This document shows, piece after piece, positions 1 through 11,909 of a DNA stretch of 64,000 nucleotides (positions are counted from its first letter, which is position 1; each line of letters starts with the position of its first letter). The position numbers were made by a program, and so were the translations under genes. Source of the stretch: Paramarasmius palmivorus (Eukaryota; Basidiomycota; Agaricomycetes; Agaricales; Marasmiaceae); the NCBI GenBank assembly GCA_037176845.1, contig JAYKXP010000096.1, positions 62,001 through 126,000 on the forward strand. Reading direction: 5' to 3'. Under the pieces are notes generated by a model, which saw nothing but the letters and a program-made list of their open reading frames with translations, was not told where the DNA came from and searched no databases.

Positions 1-23
1 CATTACTAAATGAGAAGGCCAAG

Positions 24-2432
24 ATTGTCACAGGCTTTGTCCCATTCAATGATGTACAGAATGATGGAGCAGTGATACATGCTGTCCTTGTTGGTGGAAT
101 GCGCCCGTCAAATGCCTGGCATGATGTGGATAGGGCATCACATGAACTTGAACTTTGGTCACTAATGAATCGTTGTTGGGAAACAAACCCACAGCTCCGC
201 CCTGATGCAAAGGATATGCTTTGGGAATTGTTAGTGAATCACAGCATTTCCCCTGCTGAAGAATGGGATAAAGATCTCTTCACTAAACTCAGAAGCAATG
301 TTATAATAAATACAGAGAAAGGTAAGGTCATGGTGTTACAAGAAAGACTGCATGCTGATAAATTTGATCAAGATGAAGTGATCAAGGATCAAGGTGGAGA
401 CAGCCTACATGATAATCACAGCATAGGTCACCAAAAATCCAAGCTTGCTGCTGAAGGCTATAAAACTAGAAAGACCACAGCTGAACTTGTAGCAGAATTT
501 GCTCCCATTCCTGATTTATTTGCGGCTGTAGAGGTGCTTATCCTCACCTTTGAGCTATGTGAGAATGTCACAACAAATAAGTGAGTCACTATGCTGTTTA
601 CAAGGACTGTCATTACTCAGTGAAATATGGTTACAGACATGGAGCACAACATTTGTGTAATCGCTGCTATAATCTCTTAGAGGCTACCAAGAAACATGAA
701 CTTCAAGTACCCAATAGTATGCACCATGCTTTCCAGGGTATCCAAGAGTAAGTGAGCTCATTGTCAATTGTAGTGCCAAGCTAACTATTCTCAAGTTGCC
801 TTGTAGATGTGCAGACCAGGATAGCTGGATGGGCTCAGCTCAGACTCACAATGGCATTCATCAAGCAGCATGAAATCAAGCAGGATATAGCCAGATGTCA
901 TGAAGCAATTGATGACTGCTTCTCAAGGTTCCATGTGAGTCATATCTTTGACTTGTTTAGATCTATGCTTGATATAGGAATATAGCTTGTCTCGAGTATA
1001 GAGGCCAATCATTGGCAAGAGGAATTTGAGGCTAACTATAAAGAAGATGAACAAGAAATGATTGCATTCCTTGCTGATATTGAGAATGGCCAGAAGATGA
1101 TTCATGACATGATGGGTGAGCAAAAGAGTATGATGCATGAACTGATGATTTACTTGCAAAATGTATGTTTGACCTCTGTTCCTGACTTGTCCAATGCTGA
1201 AGTCTCAACAGGAACTTGATCAACACAAGCACAGGGATGAAATACACCATCATGGTCTATCAAGCAACCTCTATCAGTTACAAGTTGGTTGCGACGAGAG
1301 TTTAGCCAGCCTACATCTCGAACATGGCGAAGTTGAGCATATCGGAACATTCCCAGTCAATAAGACAGCGGCTATGTCCATTTATGAGGGCCTATACCTG
1401 AGGTCTCAGAAGGTTGCCATTAAGGTTGTTCGTGCTGTGAACTCTGATGAAAAGGGCATGAGGGTGTGTCACTGCAGCTATGCCTTCTTGTACATGATCT
1501 ATAATAATGCATATCTACAGCGATTTTGGAGAGAAATTGCGATATGGGCAGAGGTATGGAAGGTGGATAAGGGAAGGCACATTTTACCTTTCATTGGATT
1601 TTGCCAGAAAGATGGCCCTTTCCCGTAAACAGATCCTTGGTTTAGGTTTTGACAACTGAACTTGCCTTTCCCCAGATATATGGTCAGTCCATGGCAAGCA
1701 AATGGTAATGCTATGGAGTATGTTAGGAGATTCGACACGTCTATAGACTATCCCAAGATGGTCAGTAGTTATTTGCTGAAGTAATTCATCCTTGATATTA
1801 ATATTTTTCTTCTGCAGGTGACCGACATTGCTCGCGGTATTCAAGTGTTGCACACAATGAAGCCACCAATCATACATGGTGACCTAAAAGCCGAGAACAT
1901 AGTTATTAATGAAATGGGTAATCCCTTGCTTGCGGAGTTTGGACTCTCGCGGGTTCGTATCTCTTTTGAGTGACTCGAGCATTCTCTCAACTTGTGCACA
2001 CACCTTTGCAGGTCATCGAAGATGTTACCAATTCAACTCCCTTTACTCAAAGCCTTGGGGTATCTGATTCCTACCGATGGTTTGCGCCAGAAACATGTGT
2101 CGGACAAGGTATTTGTTCGTTAGCTGCGGACATATATGCCCTTGGGATGACTGCGCTGGAGGTCAGTGACCTTAAACATGCTCAATTGTTCCGCACTTAT
2201 ATTGCTACTTCAGCTCTTCACGCACCAACAGCCTTACGCCAACATCAAGCACACAACTGAGGTCGTTATCAAGCGCTCAATGGGCCTGAAGCCTCCTAGG
2301 CCATTAGACGAACGGGTTATGAGAAGGGGACTCGATGATCAGATGTGGGCTCTGATGAGCAAGTGTTGGATTTTAGACCCGGCAGGAAGACCTGATATCA
2401 ATGCCGTTTTGGAAGCTCTGGAACATCGTTAA
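24..2432 (+). CDS. Two-kinase fusion: TKL kinase C-lobe (5' cut by window) joined to MLKL-like kinase
   Basis: The frame opens after an acceptor at 23 with a TKL C-lobe ([20 protein letters not shown], then [11 protein letters not shown]). It runs without a stop from 24 to 581 into a second module: helices around AELVAEF and LCENV, an intron from about 580, and then a kinase domain. The second kinase has VAIK (about 1410), HGDLKAEN (about 1877) and a C-lobe ending [11 protein letters not shown] before TAA at 2430. In place of DFG it reads EFG (about 1935). Exons were matched to the paralog at 9879-11880, and most introns are about 50 nt. One junction (about 735-806) fits the paralog's phase poorly, so a small frame problem or shifted splice site there is possible. 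The upstream half is strikingly CpG-poor compared with 1260-2432. Two separate genes is the alternative, but I see no stop or intergenic gap. Confidence 0.7.
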
Positions 2433-5400
2433 TACTATATTCCCCACAACTGGACATTATTCGCAAGCGGTATAGATCGAAGTGATGTATTGGATGTATA
2501 CCACGACAATACCAGCCAATCTCGTGTCGTCTCAACGACAATCTCAACTCTGACCTGCGGAACTAAGCGTCAAGTTACACGGTTAACGAAGGCATACCCA
2601 AAGCAGGCGAAATCTCGGCAGGTGAATCCTGTTCATATCTACTAGGTATCTTCGTGCCGTTTCGACAGGAAAATTTAGTCCCCACCCTTCCAGCCGCACT
2701 TGCTGGTACCCGCTTAGTAGCATTCACGCCGGTTCGTAGACTGTACCTGGCAATTCAATTCTCAGCGCTATTCTTCCCGATATTTTGCCCAACGTATCCG
2801 CCTACTTGAGATGCCACCGTCCGCCACAAAAAGACGCGGTAATATCGATCTCGTGCTACGCCCAAACTACGAACATGCTGTACCATAGCATTGGTTAACA
2901 CGCAGGGTGACCGTTGAAGAGGGAGCATGTAGTGAAGAGATTGGTTTCGTCCGAGTCTCTCTTGTGCCACAAAAGTAAAAACAGACGCACGTGGGATTAG
3001 TGTGGACGGCAGAAGGGGCTAGCTCGAGGTGAGACAGTGAGGAACTTGGGTGTTCAACGTCCAGGGCTCGACAGCCAACAGCCACGTAAGACGATTCTGC
3101 AACAGTATCAGAAATAGGTCTTGAACGAGATAAAACACATACCTGCTCTCCACGAAAAGAGTGGACATGTATTGCTTCTTCTAACCTACCCCAATCCTTG
3201 GTCCCAAATCCAAACCCGCATCTGAACCAAAAGAGGTGCGAGGCTGAGCACCGAGTCCTATATCCTGCATCTCACCGAGAACAGACAGTGTACGAGCAGC
3301 GCGAGAGGACACCGACGTCGAAAGATGACGTAGAAAGCATGATCCGAGTCCCAATGAAGATGTGAGCTCTTCTTTTCCTTCTCCTGTAGCCTTCGCTCTC
3401 GGTGTCAAGAGCAGGCGGGGTTTGGCCGTATAGACCATTCATTCATCTTTAACTTTACCGAGCGGTCAACCAACAACCACGGTAAAGGCAACGCGCGCTC
3501 CATGACATTTTCGGCGTAAGATGATTCGTAGGATGCAGAGAAGAAGGCACTGGTATATGATTTGGAGAAGGAAGGTATAGTGACGAGTGACCAGACTGGA
3601 AAAGGAGGACATGCCTTAGAGGAGAACATTCCTTATCTTCTTCAGCACACTATCCACACCCAAACCAGCAGCTTATTGACTCGACCGACGTATATGGGTG
3701 CCGCGATTGAAGGAAAAGTAAGAGGAAAGCTACAGGTTACAACGTACTCGACCGTCAATCCGACCAAGGAAGGTAAGGCTCGTGTATACACATAGGCGTA
3801 GGTGCCAACGCAGATCCAACGCGAACACGATATGGAAGAAGAGGAAGAGTTGTAGATGATGGTGGTAGTTCGGAGTAACGTGTCCTATGGTGGAGATTGC
3901 GAATGCTTCTTGCCCTTCTATCTGCTTTGCGACTACACTTCCATTCAAGTCGTGATGGAAGGAAAAGACTGCCGCCATGTACACCATACCCTGAGAACGA
4001 CAGCCAGACCAGTTCTTGGGGCTGGAGGTGTAGGTGCTTAACGTTTAACAACGAAGGGGGTACGAAGACATAGGAAAGGTGAGGTTATAAGGACAAGTGG
4101 TATAGCGACACCATGAAGAGCCAAAGACCTCCAACCAACGCCCCAGTAGCCAACAATCATCCATGGTGCGCCGGTGCATGCGATGACGAGTGCCGGTGAA
4201 GGTTTACGGTGTTCGTTCTTCTGTAGCCTCGATTTGTTTGTCGCATGTACGGACTGAGAAGGATGCCGTTGTAGCTGGACATCTCCTGCCGCCTCTCTTC
4301 TCCGCTGCTCTTGAACGGCATTGGCTCCTGATGGAGAGACCGTTGAAGTGTACCGTGCACTGTATATGATTGAAGGGAGAATGGTATGGCGGAAAGGTGC
4401 TACTATTCGATGTGAGCGCTGATAGCGGGAACATCGATTCTTCCTTTGCTACCAGGCAAACACCATTTCGCAAGTTCTTGATACCGCGTGGGCTTCTTTT
4501 CGGGTCTTGTTCGGCATGGGACCAACGGCCGAAATCGTGGATGACGGGAAGAAAAGGTAGCGAATGCCAGCAGCCCGGACGGGTATGTGTGGATGTGAGA
4601 CAGAGAACGAAGAAGGGTGTCAAAGGATATGTGTGATAGGGGACACGCCCTGGTGGTGGTTATTTTCCTGTTCTTCATACCGTGTTCATCGTGTCCTATC
4701 CCCGCAACTAAGAGACAGAAAGACCACGGGTAGTGTGAGGAATACGAAGATTGTTCTTCCCTTCTCCTCGTCCTTCCGTCAGATGACCTAAGTTTCGTGT
4801 ACGCCCATCAACCCACGCGTGCAGTGAGATGATTTGAAGGAAGTAGCTTGGTGAACGAGGAGAAGTAGTCGACACTGGGGGAAAGGCGTATACAGTGTAC
4901 TGGGATATTCTTCTTCATCTTCCTTCAACCATACCCAAATCGACTCGACGGGCAAAGGGGAAGCAGTAGAGACGGCGACGAAGGGGTGTGGGTGTGGGTT
5001 GGAGAGATTGGGAGATTAGGCGCGTTCATCAATCTCTACCGCTTGGTTGTAAAAAGAGGGATTGAAGATGTCGGCGCCGTAAAAGGATGTTGTTGGAAGC
5101 GGCATTTCGAGTCTTGTTCAGCGTGCTATCCGCGCTGGATGGAAAAGGAGTAAGAGGAGCGAGTGCCCAACGACTTGGACGCCAGGACCGGTGTACGTGG
5201 TGTGATCATGTGATCCAGGGCGTTGGGTCGTACACTTTTCAATGTCATCATTGTGTCCCCATAGGCACAGCGTAGCTGCGATTCTGCGAATTGGCGAACA
5301 AGGATCGGGAAAGAAGGCTGCAGGACCCGGTGTTGTACGAAGACCAAGCATTACGAGTTCGGATTTATCCGGAATCGGTCTGAGCAAGGTGCATCTTCTC

Positions 5401-5646
5401 TGCTGCATTCAGTGACTCTCAAAACATGATGCATGATGCATGAAGCGTCGTAGATGTTTACTGTAACTCAGCAATGTTATACGTCTCCGACATCGTGAAT
5501 TATCAGAGGGCCAAAGTTATCAACAATCTCCAATATCATATTGTACATTCAGAGTACATACCAGGCCCATTAATGATAACATTGGCGTGTAGCCTGTATA
5601 CAAGAAAGCCTATTATTCGTTCCTATCCTGGCTCTGAACCAAAAGG
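2433..5646. other. Intergenic region with repeat fragments, no convincing gene
   Basis: Open frames here are short, overlapping and low in complexity (for example minus-strand frames at 3181-3629 and 3755-4051), with no recognisable motif or consistent splicing. From about 4100 onward the sequence matches the dispersed repeat family R1 seen at 14.4, 19.0, 28.4 and 33.7 kb. Shared phrases include one around TCGGGTCTTGTTCGG (about 4500 and, diverged, about 5108) and one around AAATCGACTCGACGG (about 4935). Confidence 0.6.
4480..5400 (+). repeat. Dispersed non-coding repeat R1, copy 1
   Basis: This stretch shares ordered blocks with 14400-15290, 18980-19880, 28345-28830 and the array at 33650-35870. 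The blocks include a GTGTCCTATxTCCCC segment, a polypyrimidine segment (CCTTCTCCTCGTCCTTCCG), a segment around GTAGTGAGACGATTTGAAGG and one around CGGGTCTTGTTCGG. I see no long frame and no transposase, so it is either a non-autonomous element or a decayed one. Confidence 0.6.
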
Positions 5647-8566
5647 TTACTCGTGAGTCGTTATAAACTCCGAAACTTCTTTAGATGGAAGATACTGTCC
5701 GTGATCTACACTATTCCACGTCCTGTTGAACAATCTGTTATCCCAGCCTTCCGCCGGAGAAATATCGACGTTAGCATTCCGCGCTAATTGGACGAGACTC
5801 TCGAGCAACTCCTCCGCATTGGGTCTCAATGTTGGATTCTCGTCCCAACACCGATTCATCAGTGGCCACAACATACGACTGAATGAGTTGTCATATGGGT
5901 CCGTCGGGCGAATTCCTCGTAGTATTGCGAGCTCGACGTTATCGACATCATAAAATGGAACTTCCCCGGTAAAGATCTACATTTCTTCGACATTTAATTC
6001 CAGGGTATGACGAATGGGACAGTGATTGACTTGCCTCATAATACACAGATGCGCACGCGTGGATGTCGCTCTTTACGGTCCCTACATTCGCATTGACTCG
6101 GAGGACTTCTGGTGCTAACCATGGAGCATCGTTCACGTTCAGATAATAGTCCTCTATATCGTCGCTGTCAAAGTTGGGCAAGGGACCGTCTGGTACCGAA
6201 CGAGAAAACCCAAAACTAGTAATACACGCTCGGAGCGACGGTGTTATGAGGATGCTGATCTACGAAGTGTGAGTTAGTCTTTGCATCGATATCCCGGAGT
6301 TGAAACCTAGCTTACGCCCTTGAGATTACCATGTACAATGCTTAAACTATGAAGGTAGGATAGTCCACTGGTCACGTCATGCATCTGAATGCTCGATGAG
6401 GATGGTTTGCTTGGAAAGAGGAATAACTCACAAGCTGTAAATGGTTGACAGATTCTCGAGGATGACTGTTCAGAAAGCCGACAAGGTTGCCATACTCCAT
6501 CCAGGGAGAGACCAGAGACAGGCGTTCCCGACCCTTGTCAGGGTAGTACACTCCCAGGCACGGAAGAATATTGGGATGCGCGAGCTGCCTCCAAATCATC
6601 GCCTCGCGAAGGTAGTTCTGTTGTTGACCAAGTGAGTCGTTAGAGGGCATCATAAAGCAAATCGGAAGACATACCTTTAGCAATGCTCGTCTATCCGACG
6701 CACGATAGGCCCTGCGTGGCGTCTTCAAGCATACCACTTGCCCATCCAATCCTTCTACATGCCCTTTCCACATATCACCAAGTCCACCCTCGACGTCAAC
6801 AGGCTCTATTCCTAGCTTAGTTACACCTGTGATTATCACAGAACTTGGCACGAGGTGGGACCTTTGCGCAAGGAGAGCCAACGTGGCGCATAGCCCGCTT
6901 CGTAGCTTCGCAGAGAGACCTGGGGCGTCAACTAGCTATTGAGCATGCCTTAGTTGTCGTACTCGAGTAAATGCACGGACAAGGTGATATGGTAGCTTAC
7001 CTGTTGTAACCAATCCAGTAAGGATTGAGCAATGGGTCCTCCTTGGTTTACTAGCTCTATGTAGGCTCTCTCGTTATTCCAGATCGCTTGGAAAAGCTCG
7101 ACTGCATCCTGGGGATCTCCAGTAAGTGATAGCAATTCTCCGTCCGCCATCACTCCCTGCTTTGGCAGTTGTTCATCAGGTGAACCTTGCTTGCCCAGCT
7201 GTCGTTGCCGAACGACTCGTTCCACGAAACCGATCGCCTCTTCTGGTTGGCGAGGAACATCGACATTTTTATGAAGCTCGGTAAATAGTGTTTCGTCCCA
7301 GTCATCTGCAGGAATCATTCCTTCGGTAGGTAAACGTCGAAGTAGGTCGTATGCCGTGGGACGTAATCCGGGGTCAGTTTCCCAGCATTCGTTCATAAGC
7401 AGCCATAGATCGTCCGACATGTTGACAACATCTGTAGGCGCTAAGGGCCGTTCTCCTCGCAGAACAGCCATTACGATCGCTGGGTCCCTCTTGAGAGTGT
7501 TGAAAGGGACAAGGCCTGTGACAATCTGGTATCCGAGAGTTGAAAATAAACGCACACTGGGGGCAGAAAGGTCGCTCACCTGGTAGAATAGACAACCACA
7601 CGAGTAAATATCACTTTCCGCCTTCGCTGGTTCTCCATTGTGTACTTCTGGAGCACACCATCTCGCTGTTCCTCCTGTTCGTAAGCTAGACGTGACACTT
7701 AGGACCTGCGAGTCTGCGACGGTAGACAGACCAAAATCGGCGATGCATGCTCGATAGCTTGACGTTATGAGGATGTTGAGCTGTGTGATTTTTAGTATTG
7801 GCGATGGACAGTGATAAAGCTGCGACATACATCTTTGAGATCTCCGTGAATAATTTTCAAGGCATGAAGATGCGAGAGTCCGCTTGCGATATCGTACATC
7901 AACTGGGGACGATTGAGTGGTCCTTGTGGGGGATTTCGCAAAAATTGGGCAAGGTTTCCGTTCTCTAGCCAGGGAGATACCAAGCAAATGCGTGCGCGGG
8001 TGTCATCGAGATAGTAGAGCCCGAGACAAGGAAGAAGGTTTGGATGTTTGAGCTGTCGCCAGATGATCGCTTCGTGGAGGTAGTCCTAGTATCAATAAAG
8101 TGAGTATCATTGCTATCAGCTCTGGAAGATTGGTACGCACCTTTAGTAGAGGTTCCATTTCTGACATGAGATACATCTTAACAACCTTCAAACACACATA
8201 ATGCCCATTCGTTCCTCCGAAGCGCCCTTTCCAGATATCACCGAAACCCCCGCCGGCAACTGGATGCTCTCCGACTCTTGTTACGCCACGGATCGTAAAG
8301 CAACTTGGACCGAGACCAGTCTTCTTCGAAAGGCGGAGCATTGTCTTACATATTGAAGTGCGTATGTTGGTTGAAACTCCTGGAGCATCGATCAACTGAA
8401 AAATTATAAATCGAGGAACTATCAGTATAAAGATAAAGCAGCGTACCTGTTGCAGCAAATCCAATAATGATTGAGCAAGACTTCCTGTTTGCTCCAGTAG
8501 CTGTCGGTAGGCATCTTCGTCACGGAATACTAGCTGTAGATGCTTCAGTACGGTTTCATGGTCCAT
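5647..8566 (-). CDS. Tandem kinase-pseudokinase fusion protein (type A TKL)
   Basis: Starts at MDHETVLKHL (ATG complement 8564-8566; an in-frame start 35 codons upstream is possible). Module 1: a helical N-terminal segment ending LLDLLQQ, an intron, LIDAPGV, then a complete kinase domain with GGGFGDIWKG (about 8255), VCLK, HGDLKD (about 7830), ADFGL (about 7740) and RPTAYDLL, closed by the PADDWDETLF box (about 7300). The frame then continues with no stop into a second N-terminal segment (about 7110-7000, ending LLDWLQQ). A second kinase fold follows with VCLK retained, but HGN replaces HGD (about 6325), ISILI replaces xNILI, and SFG replaces DFG (about 6215). It ends with SPAEGWDNRLF and a stop at 5647. 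The second domain therefore looks catalytically dead while its frame and introns are intact. Role inferred: intracellular signalling with the pseudokinase as regulator. Confidence 0.8.
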
Positions 8567-8671
8567 GGAGCTGATGGAAATTGCACAGAGTTGACCAAAA
8601 CGGGCGGTGCTTACATCCAATATATTCGACTGCCACCAATGTTCCGGTTCGCCCGACTGTGAGCGGCCCAT

Positions 8672-9878
8672 GCTAAGCTTCCAATTCTTCTCCTTCCAAA
8701 TATGAGGCCCATCATGTCATGGAAACCTTGCCTCAGAGTCTAAGGCTTAGATAGAAATGAGGAGGTTTCGGTGTTCAGTAAGTAAAGCCGAAAAATTCCG
8801 ATCTATAGTGTCACACCGTCCATAGTGTGACTGTTACTGTTTTGGCTTGTTTCTGCAGAGTCGCGACGGCGAAACGACCTGGCATTTCCAGCTGAAAGTT
8901 CATGCACATGCCTCAGTGCCTGTCCTCGCTCACCTTTTTTTATCTTGCGCGTATACAGACTTTTGGAAGCACATCTTCCTGCAAGATCGACACCCAAAAA
9001 TTGGCCAAGTTTCAACAGTTTGAACATTACGGAGTTGGTCATCGGGAACAATCGAAATAATGAATGAGAATCTTGGGATGGTACTTAGCAAGGTGCGTTT
9101 GTACGCAGGCTTTGCTAGTTTTCATACGTGTCATAACGCGGTCTTAGCAGAGTGGCGGGTCTACAACACCATTTCTCGTCTTTGTCCCTACAAGGTGGTC
9201 AACCTAGCTCCCCGACCTACGCTACCACCAAACGCGCTCGACGACGCTTGGAAAGCTCATCAAGTTGTATAGTATAGCCGTGCTGCTCAAATCCAGGCAT
9301 GCACTGACTCTGGCACGTCTCGTTTCGCGTTTACAGAAGTTGTTCTATTGACTCCATAGACAGACTCAAAAGACGCTCGCTTTCTTCGCTGAAGGTTCAG
9401 AACTCTCAATGGCGTTAATCGAGATCATCATGGAAGGCGTCATATGGAACAGATGACCTTCTATCCAAGCAACGTGTTTGCCCATGCGTGGAATCCATCA
9501 AGCATTGTTTCCGCATTTACTGCGCTGGCGTCGCGTTTGTTCCAGAACTTGCCATAAAATGATTGCGGTTGTACATTGGAAGCTTCTCAAGCCACGCCTT
9601 CTGCCTCACCTGGAGACCTCGAACCCAAGAAGGCCAAAGAATCGTAAGCACTGTGTCGTTATTCTGCGGATTAGGTGCTCATTCTATTGCGTGAAGACAA
9701 CGACAATGGAAAGTCGTCATTTCGTCCCGAGATCCCGGGTCATCATGTCATGCTACCTTCAGATTCTCATGGATAACCTTGTCTTTGGCGCTGGGTGAAA
9801 GCAGTGAGTGCCTCATATAGCCGCACTCAATCATAGACTTTCGTGACACCTCTTCGCCTCAGCCCTTACATACGCAAC
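8672..9878. other. Intergenic, only weak open frames
   Basis: This lies between divergently transcribed kinase genes and so must contain both promoters. Frames at 9060-9272 and 9478-9798 (plus) and 8803-9051 (minus) show no motif I recognise. They could be decayed exons or untranslated leader of the gene starting at 9879. Confidence 0.5.
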
Positions 9879-11880
9879 ATGGGTCGAGAAAAGGTCGTTA
9901 TCGCGATCGGGAAGACAGCAGTAGACATTGCAGTAGAATTTGCTTCTGTTCCCGGATTGCAGCCTGCAGTAGATCTACTCTTCAAGATCGTCGAACTCTG
10001 CGAGAACGTATCAATCAATCGGTGGGTTATTCGATTGAAGCTCCATCAATGAACAATATGTACCAGCTCGCAATAGGAATCAGGCACGAAATGTGTCTAT
10101 TCGCTGCTACAATCTCCTACAAGCTACGCGGGATCATGAGCACCGAGTGCCCAACAGTCTGCAAGCCACTTTTCAAGGCGTTCAAGAGTAGGGGTTCCAT
10201 TATCAACCGTGGCCATCGAGCTGATATCTCTCTCGCTCCAGCTGTCTCATAGAAATCCAAGTCAAAATGGCAAAATGGGCAGAATTAGGTTTCATCAAAT
10301 CGTTTTTTAAACAGGATGATATCAAGGGGGATATAGAGAGCTGTCTTGTGACAGTCTCGGATTGTTTCATGAAATTCCAGGTGCGTTGTACTTTCACTAA
10401 AGGGTTGAACCAATACTGAGCTGGCGACAGTTCGCAGGAACCATAGAAATCAACCGCTGGCAGGAGGATTTCGAGAAGATTTACAGTGAAGACCAGAAGG
10501 TAATACTTGCACACCTCTCTGACATCAAGAACGGGCCAGCGATGGCTCTTGAAGTGTCGAATGAACCGGAGAACAAGCGCGTGAGGTTCATGGAAAGCAT
10601 GCAAAACGTGCGGTTTTCTATCTTTAGCCCTTCCGTCATTCTGCTGAACACCTGACAGGAATTAGGTCAACACAATACGCGAGGGGACATTGTGCACAGC
10701 GGATTGTCCAGTAACCTATACCAAATCCAGCTTGAATGTAAAGAGATCCTGCCCGATTTGCACCTCAAGCGTGGCGAGGTCGAACGCATCGGGACGTTTC
10801 CACTCAAAGGAGAAGGAGCCATGGATATCTACGAGGGCCTCTATCTTAAGAGAGAGAAAGTTGCGATCAAGACTGTTCGCGCTTCTAACTTCAGTCCAAA
10901 GAGTGTCAAGGTATGTTGTAATGGCCTCCTCAAAAATGACACTACGATAATGACATAGTCACGCAGCGGTTCTCGCGTGAGGTCAAGGTATGGACCGAGC
11001 TCTGGAAGGTGGACAGGGGGAGACACATTTTACCTTTCTATGGGTTTTGCCTTGAAGATGGACCATACCCGTACGTCTATCTCACCTTTCATGTGTGTCA
11101 GACGCTCAGCTCAAGCATACGGTAGATATATGGTCAGTCCGTGGAAATCTAACGGCACTGCTATCGAGTATGTCACAAAGTTCGACTCAGCTGTCAGTTA
11201 TCCCGAACTAGTGAGTACAATTGCTATCTTCAACAGCTAGGTTCCTTGCTCACCGACCATGCCTGTAGATAATCAACATCGCCCGTGGTATTCAAGTTCT
11301 ACATCACATGAAACCGCTTATTGTACACGGCGATCTCAAAGCTGACAACATTGTCATTGATGAAATGGGGAATCCCTTGATTGCGGACTTTGGACTTTCA
11401 CAGGTGCGTGCTTCGTGGAAAGTCTGTTGATGATACTCAGCATACGCATCATCGCAGATCATCGAAGAGATTACCGGAGTACCGTTCAGCCAGAGCCGAA
11501 TGACCAATTCATGGCGATGGTCTGCACCGGAGGTTATCATTGATGGAGCACCTCCTTCTCTCGCGGTAGACATTTATGCCTTTGCGATGACCGTTCTCGA
11601 GGTATGCTCAAACCATCTACACCATTATCACTTGCATCTGACCACACTTCAGATATATACGCACAAACAACCATTCTCCAACATCAAGGCTCCGGGGAAG
11701 GTTCTGGTCGAGCTCTCCAACGGCACATGCCCTCCTAGGCCGCTGGAAGCGCAAGTGTTGCAAAGGGGACTGGATGATAACACTTGGGGTTTGATGATCA
11801 AGTGTTGGAATTCTGATGCATCGTCGAGGCCCAATATCGACGCCATTCTAAGCACTCTAGGAGCTTCCGAAGCTATGTAG
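9879..11880 (+). CDS. MLKL-like protein: N-terminal helical bundle plus kinase domain (type B)
   Basis: Starts at [15 protein letters not shown]. Spliced exons give an N-terminal helical region of about 150 residues ([10 protein letters not shown], then a segment around [14 protein letters not shown], then [14 protein letters not shown]). A further helix ([16 protein letters not shown]) resembles the brace region that follows the four-helix bundle of MLKL. The kinase domain (from about 10770) has VAIKTVR, a segment around [20 protein letters not shown] (about 11330), ADFGLSQ (about 11390), SWRWSAPEV, and a C-lobe ending [11 protein letters not shown] before TAG at 11878. The usual glycine-rich loop is not recognisable. 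Introns are about 50 nt, with conserved positions relative to the copy at 24-2432. Known: MLKL-type bundles permeabilise membranes when a kinase or pseudokinase switch releases them. A similar role here is inference. Confidence 0.8.
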
Positions 11881-11909
11881 GATAGTGTACGCGGACAGGG
11901 CTAGAAGAC

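Noticed and set aside
3181..4051. Series of minus-strand frames that might form a gene
   Set aside because: Low complexity, no motif, no phase-compatible splice series, and the neighbouring DNA carries dispersed repeats.
5647..6950. Treating the HGN/SFG kinase fold as an ordinary pseudogene
   Set aside because: Frame, splice sites and the C-terminal box are intact and it is in frame with an active kinase, which fits a maintained pseudokinase better than a decayed gene.
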